A stretch of DNA of 64,000 nt from Choricystis sp. odSpoLacu1 (taxonomy: Eukaryota; Chlorophyta; Trebouxiophyceae): NCBI GenBank assembly GCA_958009055.1, contig OY253661.1, forward strand, positions 558,001 to 622,000, read 5' to 3'. Position numbers and translations under genes: made by a program. Shown one piece after another: positions 21,728-32,019 of this stretch (position 1 is its first letter; every line of letters starts with the position of its first letter). A model generated the notes under the pieces. The model was not told the DNA's origin. It did no database searches and saw only the letters and a list, made by a program, of their open reading frames with translations.

Positions 21728-21933
21728 AGAGAAAAGTGTGGAAGATTGTTGTGTGTGTGTGTGCTTAGGTGTGTGTAAACTGGATCTCACAAAGGAAGAA
21801 CGCACGGACAAGCCAGACTGGGAGGGAGGGTCGAGGAGAGAGACGGCGCCGCTCGGCCCGACGCCCCTGCCACACTCGTTCCTCTTTTCTCTCCTCCGGG
21901 CGACAGAGTTTCTTCGTTACCTTTCTCGCCACC

Positions 21934-23320
21934 ATGGGTGCTTACAAGGTATGGTTGGTCTGCTTGTGTCCACGCGCGCGCGTCGGGCCAACGCGCGCGC
22001 GTGTTGTGGGAGGGCGCGGCGGCCGCGGCGCGGCGATCGGCCGACCCTCGATGCGAGGAGCCGCCGCCGCGCTCCACACTGCAGGCCGCGCCGTCGCCCT
22101 CCTCCCGCGCCTCGCGCACCGCGCTGGCGCCCCCGCGACCCCAGATCTGGGGTTGGAGGGGGCGCAGCGAAGCCGCGGGAGGGAGTGGTGGGGCGTGCGG
22201 GGGGGGCGGCCGTTTTTGGCGCCGTCGGCTCGTGCTGCGGGCGGCGGGTCCCCGCTCGTCTCATTTCTCGCGCGCCGCTTCCTGCCGTTCCGCCTGGCCA
22301 CCGCACACGCGCCGGCATGAGCGTGATTGGGGGCCAGGCGAGGGTGGCGGAGAGGGAGCGAGAGAGAGAGAGACGAGGGGAGGCGCGGCGTCGGCTCTTG
22401 GGCCGCCGCGCCCGCTCCGCGCGCGCTGGGCCACCTGCTGCGCCTCCCCACTCTCTCCCACGCCTCCCGCGCCACCTCCGCACCCCGCGTCATGCTGCGC
22501 CAGCCGCGATCGGGGCCTGGGACGCGCGCCCCAGCGTTCCCACCCACCCCCCGCCCAATCGCACCAAAAACAAACACTCACCCTTTCCTTTTCTCCCCTC
22601 TCCCCACCACCACCAGTACGTCGAGGAACTCTGGAAGCGCAAGCAGTCGGACGTCATGCGCTTCCTGCTGCGCGTGCGGTGCTGGGAGTACAGGCAGCAG
22701 CCGGGGCTGCTGCGCCTCAGCGGCCCCTCGCGCCCCGACAAGGCGCGCCGCGTCGGCTACAAGGCGAAGCAAGGCTACGTCGTCTACCGCGTGCGCGTGC
22801 GCCGCGGCGGCCGCAAGAAGCCCGTCAACAAGGGCATCGTCTACGGCAAGCCCGTGAACCAGGGCGTCACCCAGCTCAAGCCGACGCGCAACCTCAAAAA
22901 CCTGGCCGAGGAGCGCGCGGGGCGCAAGCTGGGGGGGCTGCGCGTCCTCAACTCGTACTGGGTCAACCAGGACTCCACGTACAAGTACTACGAAGTCGTG
23001 CTGGTGGACCCCCACCACAAGGGTGAGTGGCGAAGAGAAAGGAAAGAGGGGGTGTTTTTCTTCATCTTTTTTTCTTTCGTTTTTTCACACTCACACACAC
23101 AATCTACCCTCCCTCCTCCCACCCAGCCATCCGCAAGGATGCCCGCATCAACTGGATCGCCAACCCGGTGCACAAGCACCGCGAGCTGCGCGGCCTGACG
23201 TCTGCGGGCAAAAAGTTCCGGGGGCTGCGCCACCGCGGGCACGCCGCCAGCAAGCTGCGCCCCTCCCGCCGCGCCACGTGGAAGCGCAACAACTCGCTGT
23301 CGCTCAAGCGGTACCGCTGA
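21934..23320 (+). CDS. RPL15: 60S ribosomal protein L15 (eL15)
   Basis: Three exons: 21934-21948 (MGAYK), 22617-23022 and 23127-23320, with phases 0 and 1, give exactly 204 residues, the standard eL15 length. The start context is accATGG. The sequence is the family throughout: [76 protein letters not shown], and the end [10 protein letters not shown]. It binds 28S rRNA in the large ribosomal subunit. Codon choice is almost entirely G/C-ending, as expected for a highly expressed gene here. The 668-bp first intron immediately after the fifth codon is the longest intron clearly defined in the window. Confidence 0.98.
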
Positions 23321-23400
23321 GAGTGTGTGGCGTGGGTGTGTGGTGCCTTGTTTACGTTTTTTTATTTTCCTGTCAAAAAAAAACAGAACCCTTTCCTTTC

Positions 23401-23929
23401 TCACACCCTCGCCTTCTCCGACCGCTTCACCCGCCGCCCAGCCGCCACGCTGATGGTCGTGGCCAGGGCGGCCCGGTAGTGAGCTGCGAGGGAGGAGGCG
23501 GCGTGCAGGGTGGGGGCCGCGTGTCGCCGCGTCGGCCGCCACCCCAGCCAGCTCCCGCCCCACCCCGCTCGCCACCAGGGCGCCCGGGGTCGGGGGGCGG
23601 GTGGACCGCGCGAGAGTCAGCAACGCCACGACAGCGCCCTCATCCCCGCACGCACGCGCGGTGCGCAGGGCGCGCTTCAGGGCGAGCAAGCCGGCAGCAG
23701 ACGAGGGACCAGCGGGTGGGCGCGCCGCGCCGGGGCGCCGCGGCAGCCGCCACCGCCGCCGGCTGAGGCGACGCCTCAGCACGACACGCACAGAGTCTCC
23801 GCCCGCCCAGCAGCTGCCTTGCAGCGAGGCAGCCACCGCGTGCAGGGCGGGGGGGGGGGGGTCGGTCAGGGAGCAGGGCGCCCGAGCGCACCACAGGGGG
23901 GGGGGGGGGCGCCGTCCAGTGGCTGACAT
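23401..23929 (-). CDS. TFIIS N-terminal (LW)-domain-like protein, frame interrupted
   Basis: The minus-strand reading LLALKRALRTARACGDE, then ALLTLARSTRPPTPGALVAS and GVGRELAGVAADAATRG, continues after a one-base shift as TLHAASSLAAHYRAALATT and ends KRSEKARV at TGA 23403-23401. This aligns without gaps to the TFIIS/MED26/CRSP70 N-terminal helical domain (pattern L-x-x-T-x-I/V-G-x-x-V/L ... LA-x-x-L-x-x-x-W/Y-x). The shift falls in a five-base G run (23512-23516 on the plus strand). The 5' end is unclear: an ATG at 23929 is in frame, but two G runs of 13 and 14 bases (23849-23861 and 23896-23909) make the upstream frame unreliable. The domain binds transcription elongation factors. No zinc ribbon or central domain follows. 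Confidence 0.5.
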
Positions 23930-24124
23930 CGATGGGGAGCGGGTGGAGGAGGGGGGGACGATGCATGAGCGGCAGTGTGGGTGGGTGGGTGGGTGGGGAG
24001 CGGCGGTGGCGGGTGGGCGGGTGGAGTTGTTGGCGGGTGAGGAATATGAAAAGTGTGGGTTTCATAAGACAAGTCACTGTTTCCCTCCCGAAAAACTCAC
24101 ACTAAAAAAAACTTGTACTACTCT

Positions 24125-24148
24125 ACACACACACACACACACACACAC
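24125..24148. repeat. CA microsatellite
   Basis: Twelve CA units between the two minus-strand ORFs at 23.9 and 24.15 kb. Confidence 0.8.
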
Positions 24149-24149
24149 T

Positions 24150-24770
24150 TCAATCCTTCACCACCGCTACCGCTAGCAGCGTGGCCGCGACCGCGAGGTG
24201 TAGCGCCGCGACCTGTGCGTCCTCCGTCGCCGCCTCCACCACACGCGCCGCGTCGCAGCTGTCTGGCAGGATCGGCACAAACAGGGGCCCCTGGCCCGGT
24301 GCAGGAGGTGTCAGCTGAGCGTGGATGACGGCAGCCCTGGCCACCAGGTCGTCATCGTCGGCGGCCGTCTCGTCACCCGCTGTGGCGACAAACACCGCGG
24401 CAGGCGGCGGTGGCGGCACCGTCCACGCCTCCGCCTCGACCTTACGCAGGTGGGCGGCCAGCAGCTAGATACCGCCATTCTCTGCCACCTCCCGCGCGCG
24501 GGCGACGACGTCCAGCTTGATGACGAGGCGGTGGTGGTGGTGGGTGGAGGCGGGACGGTGGGAGGCGCCCGCCTCCCACGCCGCGTCCAGCAACACATCC
24601 ACCCCGCCCCACCACCCCCACTCGGCTTTCATGGCGAGGGCACACGTCCAGGCGTCCACCGCGGCGTCTCGGGACGGGCAGAGGAGCTGGACGGAGCGGG
24701 TGGGCAGGAAGAGGCAGGCCGCACCCAGGGCTGCGGCGGTGGCGCGGGGGAGGGAGGGTGGGGGGGAGGG
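24150..24770 (-). pseudogene. Unrecognised ORF with an in-frame TAG; degenerate gene or misread gene
   Basis: On the minus strand one frame reads ATAAALGAACLFLPTRSVQL, then DAWTCALAMKAEWGWWGGVD and KLDVVARAREVAENGGI. It meets TAG at 24467-24465 and continues in the same frame with LLAAHLRKVEAEAWTVP, AVFVATAGDETAADDDDLVA and FVPILPDSCDAARVVEAA, ending VAVVKD at 24150. Composition on both sides of the stop is protein-like, with G/C-rich third positions, so the stop looks secondary. No family was recognised. No convincing start or upstream exon was found; sequence to about 25307 may hold more of it (an ATG at 25307 precedes a GTGAGG). It could be a pseudogene, a base error at the TAG, or a shadow ORF. 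Confidence 0.3.
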
Positions 24771-25502
24771 CGGGGGCTGGGTTTGGGCATGGTGCGTATG
24801 ACACACAGGGGCGTCGGCTCGCCAACTGTGTGAAACTCAGGCGTGGGCGGGTCGAGGGAGTGTGAAAAGCGGCCCGCAGAGTGCACCACATCTCTTCGCG
24901 CTTCCCATCCGCAGCCGCCTCCTCCGTCCCGGCCGCCGCACCGTCCCCGCCACCCACCCCGGCACACGTGCAACTACGTGCGTGTCTGTCTGGGCCGTCG
25001 GCACAGGGCCAGAACCTTGCCCCAGTCCCTGTTTTTTTGCTTCCGCGCAACGCGTCGGCTCGTGTCTCCCGACCCGTCTGCACAGGTGCGTGTCACGCTC
25101 CCTTGGTGTCCTCACCCTGCCTCCTGACACAGTCGTGTGGGACGACCTGGCCTTTGGCTCTGCGGGTGGCGGCGTCAGGGCACGGCACGGGAGGCGCGGT
25201 GGCGGCCGCGAATGCGGGGCAGGACAGCGGGCTCGCGCAGACGGCTGTGTCCCCGCCGCCACCCGGTCCCCGCATTGGCCCCTCACCCCGCCAGCAGTGA
25301 CGGCCATGGAGGCGGGGGCCTACCGGAGCGGGAGAGGCCAGGTGGCGGGCGGCTCGGGTGCACACGCCCCCCCCCGCCCCCCCCCCCCCCGTCGTTTCGC
25401 ATCGGCACCCCGACGTCGGCTCCTCCTCCCCCTCCCTCGTGTTCACCCACCCACCCAGACACCCACCCCACCACCGCTCACTCCAAAAGCAAGTCCGCCG
25501 CC
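24771..25502. other. Unassigned stretch upstream of the SAP30-like gene
   Basis: No supported gene on the plus strand. On the minus strand 25090-25260 has a frame with strong G/C third positions (PLSCPAFAAATAPPVPCPD, then GQVVPHDCVRR) that could be an exon of the unrecognised ORF to its left, but it could not be joined to it. The last 200 bp are a C-rich leader for the SAP30-like gene. Confidence 0.4.
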
Positions 25503-25832
25503 ATGGACCCACCCCCCACCCTCGACCCCCACGCCACCCCTCCCTTCTCGGACGATAATGGTGGCGGCGCCCGCGCGGCCGCCCCGGCCGCGCGCCGCGC
25601 GTCCACCCGCCGCCGCGCGGGCGTCGACTTTGCCCGCCTGGACGCTGCCACCCTGAAACGGTATGCCGCCCACTTTGGGCTGGAGGATGGCGGGTTGAGC
25701 CGGGCTGAAATGTTGCCCACTGTGGCGCGCCACTTTTCCGCGCTGCCGCCGCCGGACGAGGGGGACTGCCTGGTCGCGTTTGCGGCGGCCGCGCGCCGGG
25801 CGGCTGCTGCTGCGGCGGCGGCGGGCGAGTGA
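25503..25832 (+). CDS. SAP30-like, Sin3-binding domain protein
   Basis: Single exon, clean ATG in ccATGG context, 109 residues. After a disordered N-terminus (basic patch RRASTRRRAG at 31-40), residues about 41-95 read VDFARLDAATLKRYAAHFGL, then GGLSRAEMLPTVARHFSALP, ending in a helix with LVAFAAAARR. This is the SAP30 Sin3-binding pattern (DL-KL---TL-RY--H--L ... S---L---V--HF ... FI---K). SAP30-type proteins bridge Sin3 and the histone deacetylase complex in the nucleus. Plant and algal members are short and lack the animal N-terminal zinc finger, as here. The stop is followed by a GT-rich 3' flank. Confidence 0.75.
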   Translation: MDPPPTLDPHATPPFSDDNGGGARAAAPAARRASTRRRAGVDFARLDAATLKRYAAHFGLEDGGLSRAEMLPTVARHFSALPPPDEGDCLVAFAAAARRAAAAAAAAGE

Positions 25833-26030
25833 GTGTGTGTGTATGTGTGTTAGCTTGGCGGTTTTGTTGGGACTCGTGTTTTTTTTTTTTTGCTGGTGCC
25901 CGCCCGTGGGCCTTCCCCCCGGCTGCATCCCTCCCCTGTCAGTTTCGACGCGCGCTGTGCCGTCTGCAGCATGAAAAGCCAGCACTCGCGGACCCCCCCC
26001 CCCCCCCCCCCCCCCTCCACCCATCCCATC

Positions 26031-28290
26031 TCACCCTGCCGGCGCCACGCTCAGGTCGACCCTCACCGCGGCGGCCGCGGTGCCGGGGCGCAGGTCGGCG
26101 GCGCGGCACCCTGCCCCCCCCGCTCGCGACGCGCGCCCCGGTCACCCCGCCGCCGCCGCCGCGCAGCTCCAGCACGGCTGCCGCGCCGCGGGCGGCGGCG
26201 GCGGGGCCGCCACCGGGCACGCCACACGCGGCCAGAGCGTCGGGGGGGGCGCCAGAGGGGGGGCCAAACGCGCACCGCACGCTGCCGGTCGCGCCGGCGC
26301 GCACGCCACCGACTCTCCACGTCAGCGTGCGGGAGGGCGGGTGCCAGGCGGCGCGCGGCGTCACGCGCACGATGTCGCCCGCCGCCTCGGGCAGGGTGAG
26401 CGTGATGCTGCCTGTCGCAAACCGGGGCGCCGTCGTTGCCACACACCACTCCACGCTCAGCACGCCCCCCGCCGCCCCGCCCGGCGCGGGGGTCAGGCGC
26501 AGGCGGGCCACCAGGGGAGGCGGCACCGCCACCGCGGGCAGGCGGTAGAGGAGAGGGGGGCGGGCGGTGGCGGCGGCGGCGCCGACAGCGACGACGACGC
26601 CGCGCCCGCGCTGGGTGGTGGTGGTGGCGCTGTCCACCAGCCCTGGATCGGCGCGGGCGCATCGTAAACCAGCCACGACAACAGCGGCGGCGGTGTCGGG
26701 GTGGGGGACCGGGGGCGGCAGCAGGGCGACTTGCGCGGGGAGGGTCGCGCCCACCGCGCGCGCCGCAGCCCCAGCCACCCTCACCTCCCCCGCCACGCCT
26801 GCAGCGGCCAGCCTGTCCCCCTCAAAGGCGCCGCGCCACGTTTCCAGCAGGGTGAAGGCGGCGCCGGTGGCGACGGCGGCGGCCTCTTCGTCGGTCGGGG
26901 GGCGGGCGGAGGCACTGACAGCCACCGCTGGCGCAGCGTCGAACGAGGCCCACCCCTCCGCCGCAGCCGCAGACACGGTCGCCGGGGCGGCAGTCAGCAG
27001 GGAGACGGGGGGGAAGGCGGCGGATGGTGCATCGTCAAAGGTGGGGGCCCAGCCAGTGGGGGCGGCGGGGGCGGGGGCGGGGCCAGCTTCCCCCCCAACC
27101 ATCTCCATCAGCATGCTGACGTCGTCGGGGGCGCGGGGGGGGGGCGTCGGCCGCGGCTGCAGCAGCCACCGCGGCTGCTGCCGCTGCCGCCGCGCCCGCC
27201 GCCCCACCACCCACCACAGGCACACACGCGTCCAGCGCTCCCGCCGGCAACGGCACGCCCCCCCCCGCCCGCCGCCGCCACGTCTGCCAGGCGGCGGCGG
27301 CGGGGGGGGGGCTCCCGGAGGGGGGGTGGAGGGGCGTCCGGGCGAGGGCGGGCGGCGCAGCGCGCTGGTGAGAGCGCCGCGCAGCGCGGCGCCCGCCGCC
27401 GCGCTCGCGCCAGCGGATGAAACAGCCAACGGAGCCAGCATCGTGTCGTCCCCGGCCGCCACTGCGCCCCCCAACGCGGCCCGCGCAGCCGCCAGCGCCG
27501 CCGCCGCGTCGACCCGCGCCCCTGGCGGCGGGGGCGGCCCCGCCAGCAGCAGCGCCAGCGCCAGCCAGGCTTCCGGGTAGCGGCGGGCGATGCGGTCGGC
27601 GGACACGTCGGCTGATCGGGCGGCGGCGACGAGGATCAGGGCGGCATCGTCGGCGGCGCGCACGGCGGACGCGGCCGAGGCGCGGGCAGGGGTGATCACG
27701 AAAACCAGCACCCGCCCCACGCGGCGGTAGACGGTGCGCAGGGTGGAGGCGGAGACGAGGAGGTCGCCACGCTCGAGGGAGGGTGGAGTGTCGCCCGAGC
27801 TGGGGTGTGGAGGTGGGTGGGTGGGTGAGGGGCGGGGCAAAAAATACGGGCCTCCCGCCTTGCCCCATCCACACAACACCACTCACGCACCCGTCCATGC
27901 CAGCCTTGCCGACGGCCAGGGCGGCGGCCGCCTCTGCAGCTGCCGCCGCGACCGCGCGGCCGTCGATGCCAAAGCTGTGTGGGTGGAATGGGGGGTTGAA
28001 ACGGTGAGCCTCTTTTCTCGTTGGTGGCTCGGCACGCGGAGGACGCGTGCACAGGGCACTGTGCGCGTTGCGCGGCCGGCACGGTCGCCGGCCGAGGCGG
28101 CGACACGTTTTTTTTTTTTTTTTTTCGCGCAACGCGCATCGCGGTCAATGTTTCGCCGCCTCTCTCCGCCTCGAGCGATGACAGACACACGCCCCCACCA
28201 CACAGCACACACGCACCTGTGCGCAAGGAAGTCGCCGCCATCCACGGAGCGGAGCACGAGCGCGACGTCTTGGAGCGTGGCGACCGCCAT
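26031..28290 (-). CDS. TML: TML, muniscin-like subunit of the TPLATE endocytic complex
   Basis: Three exons: 28290-28217, 27974-27891 and 27799-26031, about 640 residues. The N-terminal longin-like part runs across the junctions: VALVLRSVDGGDFLAHR, SFGIDGRAVAAAA, LVSASTLRTVYRRVGRVLVF, RSADVSADRIARRYPEAWLA, the order and spacing of plant TML. A disordered middle is followed by a C-terminal mu-homology domain with WASFDAAPA, VAGEVRVAGAAARAVGA, RLTPAPGGAAGGVLSVEW and TLTWRVGGVRAGATGSVRC. TML recruits the TPLATE/TSET-type complex to plasma-membrane clathrin sites. Frame shifts fall in G runs at 27302-27311 and 27135-27144 and in the C run at 26114-26121; the last shift leads to a plausible final strand, AVRVDLSVAPAG, and TGA at 26033-26031. 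Without it the ORF would run on nonsensically to 25939. Confidence 0.78.
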
Positions 28291-28634
28291 TGTGTCTGGT
28301 GAGAGAGCGACCTCTCCGGGGGCGGGGGGGCCTCTGTGTGAAGAGGGGGCCTCTTCACACACAGGGGCGAAGATTCCACGCGCACAGAGAGGAGGGCGCG
28401 CGGGTGTGGTGCCGCGCGGCACGCAGTACGGAAACCAAAAGCAGTGTGCAACGGCGACGCACGACAACCAAGCTCGAGCACTCCAGACGCGCGCTCTTTG
28501 TCTGAAACCGATTGGCTCGCCGCTGCCGGCCACCGTCTGGACCCCCACACCGCCTCCCTCTCGCCTCTCAAAACACATGCCCTTGCTCACTTGAAGGGCA
28601 GGCGCTGTCTGCCGACGGTTACCACTCCCACGAC
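28291..28634. promoter_or_regulatory. Divergent promoter between TML and the two-RRM gene, with a 12-bp dyad
   Basis: 344 bp separate the two start codons. A perfect inverted repeat lies at 28335-28361: TGTGTGAAGAGG, spacer GGG, CCTCTTCACACA. The dyad could be a protein-binding site or a hairpin in the 5' leader of either gene. No gene seen. Confidence 0.45.
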
Positions 28635-30149
28635 ATGGCTGAAGAAGCCGCACACCCTGATGCACGCCCGGGCACCCCCCCGCCGACCACCAACGAGCCC
28701 GAGTCCTCGGGCGCGGACACGTCCAGCGAGGGGCCGGTGAAGCTGTTTCTAGGGGGGCTGTCTTGGAGCACCAACGAAGGTGAGAAAGGGGAGACAATGC
28801 GGGTCGCACGCGTTGGTGGTTTGTCGGAGAGAAATGCTGACGTTGAGCCTGCCCCCGCCCTCCTCCAGACACTGTGCGCTCCCACTTTTCGCAATTTGGA
28901 GAATTGGTGGATGTGGTGAGTGTGGGGCAAGAGACAGAAGCGGGGGGCGGGGGCATGGGGGCGCGGGGGGACTTCCCAATCGGGACGCGAGCATGCGTTT
29001 CCTCCGTTTTTCTTGGCTGCGCTCCCTCCAACCCTCGCTCCCAACTCACCCACCTGTTCACACGCTTCCCCCCCCCCCACCTCCTCACACGCTCCCTCCC
29101 CCCCCTTTCCACCCACTCCAGACCATCATGCGCGACCGCCTGACCCGCCAACCCCGCGGCTTCGGCTTCGTCACCTTTGCGTCCCCCCTGTCCGCCGACG
29201 CGGCCACGTCCGCCCCGCACTGGCTGGACGGCAACCGCGTCGACGCCAAGCGGTCGGTGCCGCACGACGCGCGCCCCCGGTCCAAGAAAGTGTTTGTGGG
29301 GGGGCTGGCGCCCGAGACGTCGGCAGGTGAGGGAGGACGGGTGGGGGTGGGGCAGGAAGGGAGGAGGACCAGATGGAAATCACACGAGCCCTCCCTCACG
29401 TCTCTCTCTTGCATCCCCCCCCCCCCCCCCCTCCCCTCCCCCACCCAGACGAGTTCAAAGACTATTTCGTCAAGTTTGGCAACGTGACTGACGCCCAGAT
29501 CATGGTGGACTACTCGACCGGGCGACCGCGCGGCTTTGGGTGAGTGAGCGTGAGGTACAAAGAAAGAAGCAAGGGGTGAAGCTGTTTCTTTGGCACGTGC
29601 CTTCTCACACTCACCTTCCTCCCACCCCCACAACCACAACAGGTTTGTCACTTTCGACGACGACACCGGCGCGGACGCCGCCCTGGCGTCGGGGCCGATG
29701 CACGAGATTGCGGGAAAACGCGTCGAAGTGAAATCCGCGACTCCGCGCGGCTCCGGCCCCGTCGGCCACGGGGGGGCGGTGCCCGGGTCTGCGCCCGCGG
29801 CCGCGGCGGCTGCTGCTGCCGTCGCAGCCGCCCTGGCCGGTGGGTGGCCGTTGACGGCTCGCGCGGTCGGCGCGCGCGGCGGCGGCGGTGCGCTCACGCC
29901 GCTGTCCCCCGGCGGCCTGACCGCCGGCTTTGCCACTCTGTCGCTCGGGGGTGGTAGTGGCCAGCCCCCCCCACCCTATGGCGCGTACCCGGGGGCCCCT
30001 CTCTATCTTCCCCCCCCCCCTCTCGGGCGCGCCCTCGGTTGGCACCCCCCACCACCACCACGCCGCGGCGGGGGCACCCCAATACCTGTACCCCGTCCAC
30101 TACCCGGGGGGGGGGGTCATGTACGCCCCCATGCCCGCCTACGCCCAGC

Positions 30150-30210
<61 letters not shown>

Positions 30211-30454
30211 GGTGCCCCAGTTTGGTGTTCCTCCTCCACCCCCGGGTTACTACTATGCTCCCCCCCCTCCCGCCCACCACCACCACCACCACGGCGGCGG
30301 CGTGCACATGCGGGCGCCTCCATTCGTGGCGCCTGCGGCGGCGGCGGCGAGGCAGGGCAACGGGGCGCTGTCGTCCAAGCGGGCGCACGTGGCTGTCGAC
30401 GCGGCGGCGGGCGCCGACGGGGCGGCGCCCCCTCCCCAGCAAGCTGAGGGATGA
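28635..30454 (+). CDS. Two-RRM hnRNP-like RNA-binding protein
   Basis: Five exons: 28635-28779, 28869-28915, 29122-29326, 29449-29539 and 29643-30454, about 433 residues. RRM1 has RNP2 LFLGGLSW and RNP1 RGFGFVTF; RRM2 has RNP2 VFVGGLAP and RNP1 RGFGFVTF. The two domains are separated by a short linker, as in the Musashi/DAZAP/plant RBGD hnRNP group. The exon boundaries split each RRM at matching places. The C-terminal half is low-complexity: Ala/Gly/Pro-rich, a run of about 20 Gly coded by GGC repeats at 30152-30210, tyrosines (PPGYYYAPP) and a His run, a prion-like tail suited to condensates. The frame changes in the 11-base C run at 30010-30020; the second frame gives SGAPSVGTPHHHH and on to the stop. 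It probably regulates mRNA in nucleus or cytoplasm. Confidence 0.85.
30152..30210 (+). repeat. GGC trinucleotide repeat coding polyglycine
   Basis: About 19 uninterrupted GGC units inside the two-RRM gene's tail; length variation would be expected between strains. Confidence 0.9.
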
Positions 30455-31138
30455 GGAATGGCGTAGCGTGGTTGCGGGAGGGAAAATGTGGAAAGAAGTG
30501 TGTCCCCAGGAAGTTTTGAGAGTGGACTCCCCCCCCCTCTTCTTTTCCTCCGACTTCTTTCTCCTCCTTGTTTTCCTCGACTTGTTTGTCGTGGCGCCCC
30601 TGTTCGCACTCGTTGTCCCAGAGCGGGCGCCCTCCACCACCCCACACACCGTCACCGCTGCCCACTATTGTGCCCCCCCGCCCCCTCGCCCCCCCCCCCC
30701 CCCCTGTTTCTCGTCGGGCTGCGCCGCACGTCTCCCCCGTTCTATGTGCGCTCACCCACACCCCACGAACACACCCACCTCTTCCTAACTGTCCCCTCCC
30801 CCTGTTTTGCCCGCCACCCCCCACCCCCCACACCGTGCCCCTCGTGTTTTGTTTGCGGGAGTGGAATGAAGTAACGGGGCTTCTGGCGGGACGCACGGGG
30901 GCGGGCGATTCTTTCTTTTTTCTTTTCACTCGCTTGCGTCACAAACACCACCACCACCCCCGTCTGCCCCCCCCCCCCCCCCCCCCTACCTCCCGTTTTC
31001 CGCCCGTGTTTTTAACTTGATTTTGTATGGAGCGGAAGCAATGGATGTGGTGTGTGCCCAACACAATTTTAAACAAACACCACACACTTTGTCCCGGGGT
31101 GGGACAAAAAACAACAACAAAAACGAACCTAAAAACTC
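30455..31138. other. Convergent intergenic region, 684 bp
   Basis: 3' flanks of the two-RRM gene (+) and the small membrane protein gene (-). C-rich and T-rich blocks alternate and there are C runs near 30690 and 30970-30985. AATTTTAAAC near 31061-31070 is one of few AT-rich patches. No gene seen. Confidence 0.6.
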
Positions 31139-31826
31139 TCACTCCCTGAACCCCACGTACGGCGCCTCCCGGATGTCATCCAGAAGGTCGTACGGGTCCA
31201 CGACGGGGGGGGGCGACACCGCGGGCGTGCCGCCGTGGATGAACCCAGGCCCAGCCACCCCCACCAACACAGAGAACAGGATGACCGCCACCGCGCCATA
31301 CCACAGGAAGGGTCGGGCCACGGAGAAGGCGGCGCCAAAGGACAGCAGCGCTTTGGCGCGGGCGGGGAAGCCGGAGAGGCCGTCGTTGGCGAGGGCACGT
31401 GACGCGGAGAGTTGGGGGGGGACGTCTTTGTCGTCGCCACCACCGCGTTCCTTGCGCGCCGCGTCCCGGGCCCAGCGGGGAGGGGGGGACAGACGCTCCA
31501 CTGGGGAGGCACCGCCCGCGGCGCGGCGGGCCAGCTCGGCGCGGAGGGCGGCGGTGGTGGGGTCGTCTGAGAGGGTTGGTGGAAAGGAGGGAGGGTTTTT
31601 TGGTGTGCATTTGGTTTTCGAAACCTTTGCCTCTCCTTCTCTTCACACACACGCACACTCTTCTTCACCAGCACTCTCTCTCACCCTCGGCCGCGGTGTC
31701 GTCGTCGTCCGGCGCGGCGCGTGGCGGCGGCGCGCGCCGCGTCGGCGCGGCGCGGCGTGTCGCAGCCGCCCCTCGCCGCGCCGGCGGGCGGGCGGCGCGC
31801 TGGGGGGCGTGCAGGGGGAGTATCAT
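31139..31826 (-). CDS. Hypothetical single-pass membrane protein, probably organelle-targeted
   Basis: Two exons, 31826-31685 and 31566-31139 (phase 1, GTGAGA/TCAG), give 189 residues. The first 40 residues are rich in Arg, Ala and Pro with no acidic residue (MILPLHAPQRAARPPARRG), like a plastid or mitochondrial transit peptide. One transmembrane helix follows at about residues 134-157 (WYGAVAVILFSVLVGVAGPG). The short C-terminal part is conserved-looking: VVDPYDLLDDIREAPYVGF. No family was recognised. It is divergent from the MED4-like gene, with 193 bp between starts. Confidence 0.6.
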
Positions 31827-32019
31827 TGTGTGTGTGCGTGTGTGGGAAGGGAAGCGCGGCGGCGTGTGGGTGGTGGGGGTGAGAAACCAGTCCGACGTCG
31901 GAGTGTCGATTTTCCGCATTGAACACAACCCCCGTGTTTTTCTTTCACCGGGGGGCGCGGTCGGTGGTCTCGCGCGCGCGAGTGTGACGCCGCACCCAGC
32001 CCCACAACCACACATACAA

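Noticed and set aside
30152..30210. CRISPR-like or tandem regulatory repeat
   Set aside because: It is a GGC codon run inside an RRM protein tail; no spacers.
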